Below are positions 16,919 through 24,737 of a stretch of DNA of 64,000 nucleotides, in pieces; within the stretch, counting starts at the first letter, position 1, and each line of letters starts with the position of its first letter. Below the pieces are notes generated by a model. The model was not told the DNA's origin. It searched no databases and worked only from the letters and a program-made list of their open reading frames with translations. A program made the translations under genes and the position numbers. Location: contig CAYTGN010000001.1 in NCBI GenBank assembly GCA_964437415.1, forward strand, positions 62,001 through 126,000, given 5' to 3'. The DNA comes from CADEDV01 sp964437415. Lineage in GTDB: Bacteria > Bacteroidota > Bacteroidia > Chitinophagales > Chitinophagaceae.

Positions 16919-17755
16919 TTACCAGTTACTAAGTCTGAAGCCAAGGGTGTAAGGTGTCATATCCAAACTTTTGTCCCACATATTGTTCATAGCCATGCTG
17001 CCGTACAATTTTATCGGACCAAGAGTTAATTCGCCGATATAGGAGAGTTTGAAACGTTCCAGGTTAAAGCTGCTTTTCAGTTTATCCACATCACCGTTTT
17101 CCTTTGTTTTATAACGGGCTGAGTAAAGATAGCCGGCGCTTACACCGCCACTGACGCCAAACCCATTCTTCCTTTTCGGAGTAAAGTTGATGTTTAGCAT
17201 AATGGGCACCGTCAGGTAGTCGGCGGCTAATTTCACTTTTTTAAATTCAGTAGCTCCCTGGGAAATGAAAGTGGGGTTTTTGCTGAAAACAATATTTTCT
17301 GTTTCAAAATGATAATTATTCAGCTCAAGCCCTACCCCGTATTTCAGGTTCACCACATGTTTGATCATGTTCAGCCGCTGCATTACGAACCAGAGGTTCA
17401 CATTTCTTGATTTACCCGGTTTCAGTTTTAACTCGTCTTTGCCAATGCCTGCATCCACAAACCCGTCTGCAAAAGCGGTGGCATAATTAGATTTGTCATC
17501 GTAGTTGGAAAAACCGAGGTCGAGGATCCACCAGTTGGTGCTGAGGTTGGCGGGTTTCACTCTTCTGCGGTCTCTCATCCGCACTTCATTGTCTTTTTCA
17601 ATCCGCCTGTTCTTACCGTCCCTGTCGCGAATGATGATCATGCCGCCGATACGGATAGTGTCTGCTTTGTTTTCCTGCTTAGCCGTGCTGTCTGTTTGTG
17701 CAAAGCCGCTCATGGTTGTGCATAAAATTACACACAGGGTTAAAATCCTTTTCAT
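16919..17755 (-). CDS. Outer membrane beta-barrel protein (porin/PorT-like)
   Basis: 278 residues with a signal peptide (RILTLCVILCTTMSGFAQ). After a charged linker (residues 25-75, RDRDGKNRRIEKDNEVRMRD) come about eight alternating beta strands, ending in a terminal aromatic-containing strand (TLGFRLSNW), the usual outer-membrane barrel ending. It resembles the PorT/OMP_b-brl_2 group of Bacteroidota. It is the third gene of a run sigma factor (18971), anti-sigma-like protein (17775), barrel, with 19 bp between the last two, so it may be a target or partner of that regulator (inference). Confidence 0.75.
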   Translation of the reverse strand: MKRILTLCVILCTTMSGFAQTDSTAKQENKADTIRIGGMIIIRDRDGKNRRIEKDNEVRMRDRRRVKPANLSTNWWILDLGFSNYDDKSNYATAFADGFVDAGIGKDELKLKPGKSRNVNLWFVMQRLNMIKHVVNLKYGVGLELNNYHFETENIVFSKNPTFISQGATEFKKVKLAADYLTVPIMLNINFTPKRKNGFGVSGGVSAGYLYSARYKTKENGDVDKLKSSFNLERFKLSYIGELTLGPIKLYGSMAMNNMWDKSLDMTPYTLGFRLSNW

Positions 17756-17774
17756 GTTTGTTCAGTTATTTAGT

Positions 17775-18905
17775 TTATTTAAGTTTAATGGCCAGCCCGG
17801 CGACCAGCAGACGATCATCTTCATCAGTGGCGTCAATGTTGGTGGTCTTTTCAAAGGTCCGGGTTATTTTTCTCAGGAAACCGCGGAGTTTGTTTTTCTT
17901 GCCATCGGGCTGATCTTCATCTATACCGTTTACCGGTGTTGATGTACTTACGAAAGACGGTTTGGCAATATTGTTTGTTACAGGAGTTTCAAATATAGTT
18001 TCGGGTGAGTTTGTTAATTCTTTTTTAGTAAGAGAATGAGCCTTTGCAATCACATCGTTGAACCTGGTTTCTGGGTACACATTCGGATTCTGATCGGGTA
18101 AAGGCAGATTGTTAGACCCTTTGTTTTCATTTTCAGCAATAAAAGATTCATCTTTTTTAATGCTTTCAGGAAGCACAACTTGTTCCTTTGTTTTTTTCAG
18201 GTCTGTATTATTATCCTTTGAAGCAAGGATAACTGTATTGCTGACCTTTTCAGTTGGAAGTACAGATTTATTGTCAGCTTCTTCGTTTGTTTGCCCGGGA
18301 TTATTACCTGCCAGTTCCGGGTTGTCTTTTGTCAATTCTGTTTTCACAGGGTCAGTTCCGGCGGTTGGCCCTTCAGTAGAAGTAGTTTTATCAGTATTCA
18401 AAATAAAAAGCCCCGTTGTTCCCACGGCTATTACAATGGCGGCGGCAGCAGCCATTCTCCACCAGGCAGGGATACGGCGCACCTTTTCTTCACTGCGGTA
18501 TAAAGATTCTTTATTCGGGAAAACTACTGTTTCAGGTCGCAGTGTTGTTTTGAGCAACAAGTTCAATTCCTGTTGAACAGGTGGGTTAGCTGTAGCAAAT
18601 TGTTCTATTGCTTTTCTTTCGGTTTCATTCAGTTCATCATCTACATATAGCAGCAACCATTCTTCATAGTTGGTCATATTGATAGCGTTCAATGGATCAC
18701 TGAAACGCATCAGTTCTTCTTTGCCCTCAAAAATAACCAGTTGCTCAGGCTCCAGCTTAGATTGAAGCAGTGCATCCAGTTCATCTTTCAGATCGGGATG
18801 AAGGGCAACGAACTCTTCCACCCGGCGGCATTCTTCAGCATCCAGTTCATTATCCATGTACAGGATAAAATACTCTTCGTAATTATGACGGGTTATCATG
18901 TTCAT
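17775..18905 (-). CDS. Membrane anti-sigma-like protein with duplicated N-terminal module
   Basis: 376 residues if started at the ATG at 18905; the ATG at 18899 is equally possible. Two tandem copies of an about 60-residue module occupy the cytosolic N-terminus: NYEEYFILYMDNELDAEE...HPDLKDELDALL and NYEEWLLLYVDDELNETE...PVQQELNLLL. Both resemble anti-sigma N-terminal domains but lack the His-x3-Cys-x2-Cys zinc motif. One transmembrane helix follows (about 155-175, MAAAAAIVIAVGTTGLFIL), then a long low-complexity periplasmic region rich in Thr, Asn and Lys. It lies 65 bp downstream of the ECF sigma gene, so it probably restrains that sigma factor. The initiation region lies in a 7-bp repeat array. 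Confidence 0.75.
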   Translation of the reverse strand: MNMITRHNYEEYFILYMDNELDAEECRRVEEFVALHPDLKDELDALLQSKLEPEQLVIFEGKEELMRFSDPLNAINMTNYEEWLLLYVDDELNETERKAIEQFATANPPVQQELNLLLKTTLRPETVVFPNKESLYRSEEKVRRIPAWWRMAAAAAIVIAVGTTGLFILNTDKTTSTEGPTAGTDPVKTELTKDNPELAGNNPGQTNEEADNKSVLPTEKVSNTVILASKDNNTDLKKTKEQVVLPESIKKDESFIAENENKGSNNLPLPDQNPNVYPETRFNDVIAKAHSLTKKELTNSPETIFETPVTNNIAKPSFVSTSTPVNGIDEDQPDGKKNKLRGFLRKITRTFEKTTNIDATDEDDRLLVAGLAIKLK

Positions 18906-18968
18906 TGTTCGTGGTTGATGGTTCATGGAAAAAATCATAGCCTTGATTGCTATTAACCATGAACTATG
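18903..18968. repeat. Inverted pair of 7-bp-period arrays
   Basis: Four degenerate copies of CATGGTT occupy 18903-18930, and two copies of its complement (AACCATG, AACTATG) occupy 18955-18968, about 24 bp apart. The pair fills the gap between the sigma and anti-sigma-like genes and supplies candidate start codons for the latter. Confidence 0.7.
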
Positions 18969-18970
18969 AC

Positions 18971-19456
18971 CTAAATTACATTCTCCAGTTTCACCAGGTA
19001 TTCTTTCAGTTGCACTCTTGCCCGGTGCAGGTACACTTTCACCTGGCTTGCATTCAGCCCGGTGATCTGTCCGATCTCATCATAGCTGTATCCTTCGTAA
19101 TCTTTCAACAGCACCAGTGATCGCTGTGTTTCACTCAATCTGCCCAGTGCATCTTCCAGCACTTTTTTCAGGTTGTGCGCCGGCCGGTTCTGTATCCTTG
19201 TTTCTTCACCGAATTCTTCCCGCAACTGTATCCTTTTCACTTTTCGGATATGATCTATCATCTGGTGATAGGCCACGGTGAACAAGTAGGATTTGCTTTT
19301 GGCAGCATCCACCTCTTCACGGTTTCGCCACATTTTCTCAAATGCCGTTTGTACCACATCCCTGGCATCTTCCTCATGGCGGAGATTTTTCAGGATGAAG
19401 CGGTACACATTATCAGCATAAGTGCTGACACATTCATTGTACTCTTTTTCAGTCAT
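18971..19456 (-). CDS. ECF RNA polymerase sigma factor
   Basis: 161 residues. Sigma-70 region 2 (YRFILKNLRHEEDARDVVQTAFEKMW, then SYLFTVAYHQMIDHIRK) is at residues 17-95 and region 4 (LSETQRSLVLLKDYEGYSYDEIGQITGLNASQVKVYLHRAR) at about 110-152. No region 1 or 3 is present, as in extracytoplasmic-function factors. It directs RNA polymerase to a dedicated set of promoters. It is followed by a membrane anti-sigma-like gene and a beta-barrel gene. A TATTTTCG -7-like box (19477-19484) lies 20 bases upstream of its ATG. Confidence 0.92.
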   Translation of the reverse strand: MTEKEYNECVSTYADNVYRFILKNLRHEEDARDVVQTAFEKMWRNREEVDAAKSKSYLFTVAYHQMIDHIRKVKRIQLREEFGEETRIQNRPAHNLKKVLEDALGRLSETQRSLVLLKDYEGYSYDEIGQITGLNASQVKVYLHRARVQLKEYLVKLENVI

Positions 19457-19476
19457 AATACAGCCGGTAACCCCTG

Positions 19477-19484
19477 CGAAAATA
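19477..19484 (-). promoter_or_regulatory. -7-like box (TATTTTCG) for the sigma gene
   Basis: Minus-strand TATTTTCG differs from TAnnTTTG at one position and lies 20 bases before the sigma-factor ATG. Confidence 0.4.
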
Positions 19485-19562
19485 TATTATTGCCCCGGGG
19501 TCTCAGGTTTTACGATTGTCAGGCCCAAAATGTTACATTAATATCTAAAAAGACGAAAAAAC

Positions 19563-19772
19563 TTAATTGAGGCCATAGGACGAGAAGAACTGGCCGGGGA
19601 GAGTCTCCCAGATCATAGAGTCAGGGCCGCCACTCTTCTTTTTCTGGCAGCACTCCTCCATAGTTTCTTCGCAAGTATCATTGTAGTCGGCTGATTTCCA
19701 AGAAATAATAACCAAGGCAGCCACAACAATGGCGATGGTCAAAAGGGAGATATGTACGATTTTCTTTCTCAT
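19563..19772 (-). CDS. Small membrane protein, unknown function
   Basis: 69 residues: an N-terminal helix (IVHISLLTIAIVVAALVIISW) followed by a short Cys-rich polar part (TCEETMEECCQKKK) and the tail IWETLPGQFFSSYGL. I cannot name a family, although proteins of this shape are familiar from Chitinophagaceae genomes. The gene stands alone between the sigma gene and kbl. The three cysteines close together could bind metal or form disulfides, depending on which side of the membrane they face. Confidence 0.6.
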   Translation of the reverse strand: MRKKIVHISLLTIAIVVAALVIISWKSADYNDTCEETMEECCQKKKSGGPDSMIWETLPGQFFSSYGLN

Positions 19773-19968
19773 GTTTCAACTGGTTTCTGGCAGATGCAAT
19801 GTTTGACGAATGTAAAAACCAGAATGTTACAGCAAACATAAACCTGTTTTTATCCTGCGGCAAGCTCAAGTTGACGAGAAGTATCTTTTTACCGATAGAA
19901 TGCAGAAAATAGCCTGCGAACTGTACGCTGTGGCGGCCCGGAATGACCGTTTGCAAACTTCCCGGTTT

Positions 19969-19976
19969 TATATTTG
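19969..19976 (+). promoter_or_regulatory. Bacteroidota -7 box (TATATTTG) for kbl
   Basis: Exact TAnnTTTG match 17 bases upstream of the ATG at 19994. It lies inside the longer in-frame reading frame that begins at 19943, which argues against that earlier start. Confidence 0.6.
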
Positions 19977-19993
19977 CTCTCAATACTTTGTTT

Positions 19994-21202
19994 ATGAATG
20001 AGAATTTTGTTCAGCGCATAGCCGGTGAAGTAGAGGAAATCAAGGCATCGGGACTCTACAAGACGGAAAGGGTGATTAGCAGTCCGCAGGGAGCCGAAAT
20101 TGTCGTGAATCCTGCTAAAAGCGGAACAGGTGGTAAAACTGTATTGAATTTCTGTGCCAACAACTATCTGGGCTTGTCCAGCCATCCCAAAGTGATCGAA
20201 GCGGCGCATAAAGCCATTGATACCCACGGCTATGGAATGAGTTCTGTCCGCTTCATTTGCGGCACGCAGGATATTCATAAAGAGCTGGAAAGAAAACTAT
20301 CCGAATTTCTCGGGACTGAGGATACCATTTTATATGCTGCTGCTTTTGACGCCAATGGCGGTGTGTTTGAGCCATTGTTTGGAGAGCAGGATGCCATTTT
20401 TTCTGATGCGCTGAATCATGCTTCTATTATTGACGGCGTGAGGCTTTGCAAGGCACAGCGTTTCCGCTATGAGCATAACAACATGGCCGACCTCGAAGTC
20501 AAACTGAAAGAAGCAACCGGTTGCCGCAGCCGCATCATTGTCACCGATGGTTCTTTCAGCATGGACGGAACGATTGCCCAATTGGATAAGATTGTGGAAC
20601 TGGCCGAACAACACGATGCCATTATCATGATTGATGAATGCCATTCGTCCGGTTTTTTGGGCAAAACAGGCCGGGGCACCCATGAATACCGTGGGGTGAT
20701 GGGGAAGATTGATATTATCACTGGCACACTGGGTAAGGCTTTGGGGGGTGCTTCCGGTGGTTTCACATCAGGCCGGAAGGAGATTATTGATATGCTGCGT
20801 CAAAAATCAAGACCCTATTTGTTCAGCAATACACTGGCGCCATCAATTACAGGGGCCTCTATTGCGGTGCTCGATATGCTGACAGAAACCACAGAACTGA
20901 GGGATAAGCTTGAGTACAATACTAAATACTTCCGCAGCAAAATGACTGAAGCCGGTTTCGACATCAGGCCCGGCGAACATCCTATTGTACCCATCATGCT
21001 CTATGATGCCGTACTGGCACAAAACTTTGCAGCCAGGTTATTGGATGAAGGTATATATGTGATTGGCTTTTTCTTCCCGGTGGTGCCAAAGGGCCAGGCA
21101 AGAATAAGGGTGCAACTAAGCGCTGCCCATGAGCAGCATCATTTGGACAAGGCCATCGCTGCGTTTAGCAAAGTGGGGAAGGAACTGGGTGTGTTGAAAT
21201 GA
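19994..21202 (+). CDS. kbl: Glycine C-acetyltransferase (KBL)
   Basis: 402 residues, close to the 398 of the E. coli enzyme. A PLP-dependent alpha-oxoamine synthase: NFCANNYLGLSSHPKV and YGMSSVRFICGTQDIHKELE are family signatures, DECHSSGFLGKTGRGT carries the PLP-binding Asp, and TGTLGKALGG carries the Schiff-base lysine (K248). The RFICGTQ spelling favours 2-amino-3-ketobutyrate CoA ligase over BioF or serine palmitoyltransferase. It converts 2-amino-3-ketobutyrate and CoA to glycine and acetyl-CoA. The partner threonine dehydrogenase gene is not in the window. The start is the ATG matching the family N-terminus. Confidence 0.92.
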   Translation: MNENFVQRIAGEVEEIKASGLYKTERVISSPQGAEIVVNPAKSGTGGKTVLNFCANNYLGLSSHPKVIEAAHKAIDTHGYGMSSVRFICGTQDIHKELERKLSEFLGTEDTILYAAAFDANGGVFEPLFGEQDAIFSDALNHASIIDGVRLCKAQRFRYEHNNMADLEVKLKEATGCRSRIIVTDGSFSMDGTIAQLDKIVELAEQHDAIIMIDECHSSGFLGKTGRGTHEYRGVMGKIDIITGTLGKALGGASGGFTSGRKEIIDMLRQKSRPYLFSNTLAPSITGASIAVLDMLTETTELRDKLEYNTKYFRSKMTEAGFDIRPGEHPIVPIMLYDAVLAQNFAARLLDEGIYVIGFFFPVVPKGQARIRVQLSAAHEQHHLDKAIAAFSKVGKELGVLK

Positions 21203-21414
21203 TTTTCAGGGATTAATAATATTCGTAATTCTACGAGGTTTGCTTTAACTGAAATTTATATTTCTGTTTATGCGGAAAAACTGCCCCAAACCCTATGAAA
21301 AACAATAAAGACATTGTATTTTCGTTTCCTCCTCTGATGAACCAACTCTACAGATCCGAATCCCTTTGAATTTCCTTAACTTTTTTTGTTTACCCTATCA
21401 AACAGTAGATCTGT

Positions 21415-21543
21415 ATGAAAAAGTTTTTTCTTTGCTTATCTGTAGTAGCTTTATTAGTCGCCATGATGTCTTCCTGCGCCAGTGTTAAAAGAGATTGCCA
21501 GGGAAATAAGAAATATAAGCAGCCGGGCGGATTTTACATGTAA
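21415..21543 (+). CDS. Tiny putative lipoprotein
   Basis: 42 residues. ATG at 21415, TAA at 21541-21543. A Lys-Lys start, a hydrophobic core (FFLCLSVVALLVAMM) and a Cys in SSCAS look like a lipoprotein signal; the mature part would be only about 22 residues (ending QPGGFYM) with one further Cys. A strong Rho-independent terminator follows 28 bases after the stop, showing that a discrete transcript ends here. No function can be given. Confidence 0.6.
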   Translation: MKKFFLCLSVVALLVAMMSSCASVKRDCQGNKKYKQPGGFYM

Positions 21544-21571
21544 TCCCTTTTTCGGCCTGAGGATTTAACCG

Positions 21572-21601
21572 ATCCTGTCTCAAAACGAGACGGGATTTTT
21601 A
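21572..21601 (+). terminator. Rho-independent terminator
   Basis: ATCCTGTCTC (21572-21581) pairs with GAGACGGGAT (21587-21596) over 10 bp with one wobble and a 5-base loop, followed by TTTTTATTTTT. Clear end for the tiny lipoprotein transcript. Confidence 0.88.
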
Positions 21602-21625
21602 TTTTTAAGACAAATTATTCCAGTC

Positions 21626-22147
21626 ATGAAAAGTATCGGACTGTTGCTGCTGCTTATTCCGGCAGCAGTGTTTTCACAGCAAAATGATTTTCCCGGTAGG
21701 TGGATAGGTTCATGGAAGGGTGAGCTTTTATGGTATGCCGGCAATACTTCAACGCCTAAGAAGGTAAACATGGAACTGCATATTCAGCCCGCTGACAGCG
21801 GTGATAACTACACCTGGAAGATTGTTTATGGCCCGGATTCACAGGACAATCGCCCCTATGTGCTGATACCAAAAGACACCGCAAAAGGACATTGGCAGAT
21901 TGATGAGAACAACGGTATTGTGCTGGACCAGTATTCGCTTGCGGGAAAACTTTCAGGCGCCTTTACTGTGCAAAACACGACCATCCTGAACAGTTATTGG
22001 ATAGAAGACGACAAAATGCATGTTGAGTTTTATTCCATCAGCGCCAAACCGGTAGCCGTTACGGGGCATGGCTCAGAAGAAAGCCCTTCTGTCAGCAGTT
22101 ACCAGGTGCGGAGTTACCAGAAAGCGGTTTTACGGCGAAGCCAATGA
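21626..22147 (+). CDS. Secreted protein of unknown function
   Basis: 173 residues with a signal peptide (SIGLLLLLIPAAVFSQQ). The mature protein looks all-beta: GRWIGSWKGELLWY, NMELHIQP, NYTWKIVYG, GHWQIDENNGIVLDQY, MHVEFYS, which recalls lipocalin-like small secreted proteins of Bacteroidota. No catalytic motif is seen. Its stop overlaps an ATG at 22144, and a class D beta-lactamase gene starts 32 bp later on the same strand, so both may be cotranscribed from the region just after the terminator at 21572-21601. Confidence 0.65.
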   Translation: MKSIGLLLLLIPAAVFSQQNDFPGRWIGSWKGELLWYAGNTSTPKKVNMELHIQPADSGDNYTWKIVYGPDSQDNRPYVLIPKDTAKGHWQIDENNGIVLDQYSLAGKLSGAFTVQNTTILNSYWIEDDKMHVEFYSISAKPVAVTGHGSEESPSVSSYQVRSYQKAVLRRSQ

Positions 22148-22179
22148 TGGTTACCTTTGCCCGAAATTTAAGATTGAAG

Positions 22180-23010
22180 ATGAAAATTATTGCTTACTGC
22201 TTTTTATTGATGGCTTTTTTGCAATCCTGCTCACCCAACAATGTAAAGACCGATAACAGCCTGAAAAAATATTTTGAGGAGAATAAGGTGGAAGGTTGTT
22301 TTGCCCTGATGGATAACGGCACAGGGGAGTTCACAGTTTATAACCTGGCCCGCTACCGCGACAGCAGCTATTTACCTGCTTCCACTTTCAAAATTGTCAA
22401 CTCTCTTGTTGGTTTGCAAACAGGCAAGATCAGCAGCGACAGCATGGTGATCAAATGGGATGCTGTGCAGCGCCGGGTGAGTGACTGGAACAAAGATCTT
22501 ACAATGTATGAGGCGTTCAGGGTTTCGGCAGTCAACTATTACCAGGAAGTGGCGAGAAGGATCGGGAAAGATACGATGGAATACTGGCTCAATGCTTTTG
22601 GCTACGGCGCAAAGACAGATAAAGACACAGTACGGATCACTACAACTGTTGATTCTTTTTGGCTCGATAATTCACTAAAAATTACACCCGATCAGCAATT
22701 AGGCCTGGTGAAAAAACTATACTTCAATCAACTTCCGGGCATTTTCCGGATAAACCATGAAATGGTGAAAAACGCTATGTTGTTTGAGAATAACACCAAT
22801 TACCGGCTGGGGTATAAAACCGGCTGGGGTTTCACCGAAAAAGGTCATTCAATTGGCTGGATTACGGGCTGGATAGAAGAGAACAATCATCCTTATTTTT
22901 TTGTGCTCAATATCGAATCACCGGACAAGGATTTTGATATGTGGACCGTACGGATAAAAATGCTGAAGGATATTTTAAAAAATTTGGGTTTTTTTGAAGG
23001 AAAGATGTGA
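22180..23010 (+). CDS. Class D (OXA-type) beta-lactamase, lipoprotein
   Basis: 276 residues from the ATG at 22180, which opens a lipoprotein signal (FLLMAFLQSC, Cys17). Serine beta-lactamase motifs: S68-T-F-K71, S116-A-V118, and K213-T-G followed by WGF; W136 corresponds to the Trp near the carboxylated lysine in OXA enzymes. The usual YGN triad reads Y142-G-A144. Predicted to hydrolyse beta-lactams in the periplasm, attached to a membrane. No mobile element or resistance cluster surrounds it and the base composition matches neighbours, so it looks like a resident gene. BlaR-type sensor domains share this fold but need membrane helices that are absent. Confidence 0.88.
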   Translation: MKIIAYCFLLMAFLQSCSPNNVKTDNSLKKYFEENKVEGCFALMDNGTGEFTVYNLARYRDSSYLPASTFKIVNSLVGLQTGKISSDSMVIKWDAVQRRVSDWNKDLTMYEAFRVSAVNYYQEVARRIGKDTMEYWLNAFGYGAKTDKDTVRITTTVDSFWLDNSLKITPDQQLGLVKKLYFNQLPGIFRINHEMVKNAMLFENNTNYRLGYKTGWGFTEKGHSIGWITGWIEENNHPYFFVLNIESPDKDFDMWTVRIKMLKDILKNLGFFEGKM

Positions 23011-23076
23011 GGGACTAATTAACGCAAAAACCTTTTTGCATGGCCTGATTCTTGTTGGATACATCCATTCACTGAT

Positions 23077-24093
23077 TTGTTATTTATCAAATTGACTTTC
23101 CAGTTTCAATACAAAGAATTCATTTTGCTTCTTGCAGCCATCCCTTTTTTTATCCTGCTTTTTGCTGGTCTTTGGCAGTGGAAAAGAAAAGTAAGTAAAC
23201 GGATGGGAGACAGCAGGCTGGTCAATATTCTTACTGCAGACTTTTCTGCAAAACTGTTTGCTACAAAGTTCATTTTACTTTCTCTTGGATTTGCCCTTGG
23301 GGTGCTGGCTGTGATGAATCCCCGCAAACCCGGAGCGGCGGATAATATCACCCGTAAGGGAATTGATGTAGTGATTGCACTCGATGTAAGTAAGAGTATG
23401 CTGGCGGCCGATCTTGCTCCCAACAGGCTGGAAAGGGCCCGGCAATTTATCAGCAAGCTTATGACTGCGATGCCCGATGACCGTATCGGGCTGGTGTTGT
23501 TTGCAGGCAAAGCGTATATGCAAATGCCGTTGACAAATGATCATGGCGCTGCCCGGTTATATGTTTCGTCAGCAGGGACGGATGCAGTGCCGCAGCAGGG
23601 AACGGTTATCAGCGATGCATTGCAGATGAGTCTGAATGCATTTAACCAGAAAGAAAAAAGATTTAAAGCCGTTGTGCTCATATCTGACGGTGAAGAACAT
23701 GATATGGCGGCAGTAGAAACAGCCGAAGAACTGTCGCAGCAGGCTGTAATGATCAATACCGTTGGTGTTGGCTCACCGGAAGGCGCCAATATCATTGACC
23801 CGGCAACAGGTCAAAATAAAACTGATGAAGCAGGTAATGTGGTGCTGTCTAAACTTAATGAAGTAGTGTTGAGACAGGTGGCTGAAAAAACAAACGGTCT
23901 TTATGTTCGGTTGCAGGATAGTGATGCCGCTGTGAAAGAGCTGAAAGCACAGTTGTCACAAATAGAAAGCAAGGTTTTTACAGATGTGTCGCTGATCAAC
24001 TATAAAACATTTTACATGTGGCTGACTGGCGGGATGCTGATCTTGCTGCTCGCAGAATTTTTTATTCCTGAAAGAAAGAAATCAGTGGCTTGA
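23077..24093 (+). CDS. VWA-domain membrane protein, BatA/BatB-like
   Basis: 338 residues from a TTG start (no ATG precedes residue 43). Hydrophobic segments lie at about 14-32, 62-80 and 312-330 (the last one near the C-terminus). Between the second and third is a von Willebrand A domain with the MIDAS motif D103-V-S105-K-S107, plus SDGEEHD. Length and topology match the BatA/BatB proteins of the Bacteroides aerotolerance operon. The TGA stop overlaps the TTG start of the next gene (BatC-like), so the two are coupled. The other usual members (MoxR ATPase, DUF58, BatD) are not here. Confidence 0.85.
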   Translation: MLFIKLTFQFQYKEFILLLAAIPFFILLFAGLWQWKRKVSKRMGDSRLVNILTADFSAKLFATKFILLSLGFALGVLAVMNPRKPGAADNITRKGIDVVIALDVSKSMLAADLAPNRLERARQFISKLMTAMPDDRIGLVLFAGKAYMQMPLTNDHGAARLYVSSAGTDAVPQQGTVISDALQMSLNAFNQKEKRFKAVVLISDGEEHDMAAVETAEELSQQAVMINTVGVGSPEGANIIDPATGQNKTDEAGNVVLSKLNEVVLRQVAEKTNGLYVRLQDSDAAVKELKAQLSQIESKVFTDVSLINYKTFYMWLTGGMLILLLAEFFIPERKKSVA

Positions 24094-24704
24094 GATATTT
24101 ATTATTCATATCGTTTTTGTTTTTAACCGGGCAGTTGACCGCACAGTCAGTTAATGAATCAATCCGTAAAGGAAACGAATTTTACAGGCAGGGGCAGTAT
24201 GAGCAGGCAGCAAAAGAATATAATGAGGCGCTGAAAAATGAACCTGGTAATGCTACCGCAAAATTCAATCTTGCTGCCGCTATTTCTAAGCAAGGAAAGG
24301 AGACCGAAGCCATAGAGACTTATGATGAACTGGCGGGTTCACTGGCAGATGCTGCATTAAAAGCAAAGGCTTATTATAATAAAGGCGCATTGCTCAGCAA
24401 ACAAAAAAGACTGGAAGAAAGCATTGAATCTTACAAACAGGCTCTCAGGCAAGACCCAACTGATAAAGAAGCCAGGGAGAATCTTCAAAAAACGCTGCTG
24501 GAACTGAAAAAGAAGCAACCCCCCAGGAAAAAGGAAGAAGACAATCAAAAGAAACAACAGCAGCAAAAACAGCAACAGCCCAAATTGAACCAGCGGGAAG
24601 CCGAACAACGACTGAAACTGCTGCAACAGAAAGAAAAAGAAGTGCAGCAGCGCTTGCAAAAAGAAAAGTCAAAATCAGGCGGGTCGCAAACCAAAGATTG
24701 GTAA
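24090..24704 (+). CDS. TPR protein, BatC-like
   Basis: 204 residues from a TTG that overlaps the preceding stop. A signal peptide (YLLFISFLFLTGQLTAQ) leads to two or three TPR units (NEFYRQGQYEQAAKEYNEALKNEP; AYYNKGALLSKQKRLEESIESYKQALRQDP) and a highly charged, Gln/Lys-rich coiled-coil tail. This is the BatC arrangement: periplasmic TPRs interacting with BatA/BatB. The role of Bat proteins in oxidative stress or envelope homeostasis is debated in the literature. Confidence 0.8.
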   Translation: MRYLLFISFLFLTGQLTAQSVNESIRKGNEFYRQGQYEQAAKEYNEALKNEPGNATAKFNLAAAISKQGKETEAIETYDELAGSLADAALKAKAYYNKGALLSKQKRLEESIESYKQALRQDPTDKEARENLQKTLLELKKKQPPRKKEEDNQKKQQQQKQQQPKLNQREAEQRLKLLQQKEKEVQQRLQKEKSKSGGSQTKDW

Positions 24705-24725
24705 ACTTTGGAGGCGGTTCTTTGT

Positions 24726-24733
24726 TAGTTTTG
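24726..24733 (+). promoter_or_regulatory. Bacteroidota -7 box (TAGTTTTG) for ispG
   Basis: Exact TAnnTTTG match only four bases before the ispG ATG at 24738. Transcription starting about six bases downstream would give a leaderless mRNA. Confidence 0.6.
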
Positions 24734-24737
24734 CAGC

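Noticed and set aside
18903..18968. CRISPR-like array reading of the 7-bp repeats
   Set aside because: Units are 7 bp, without spacers and with no cas gene in the window.
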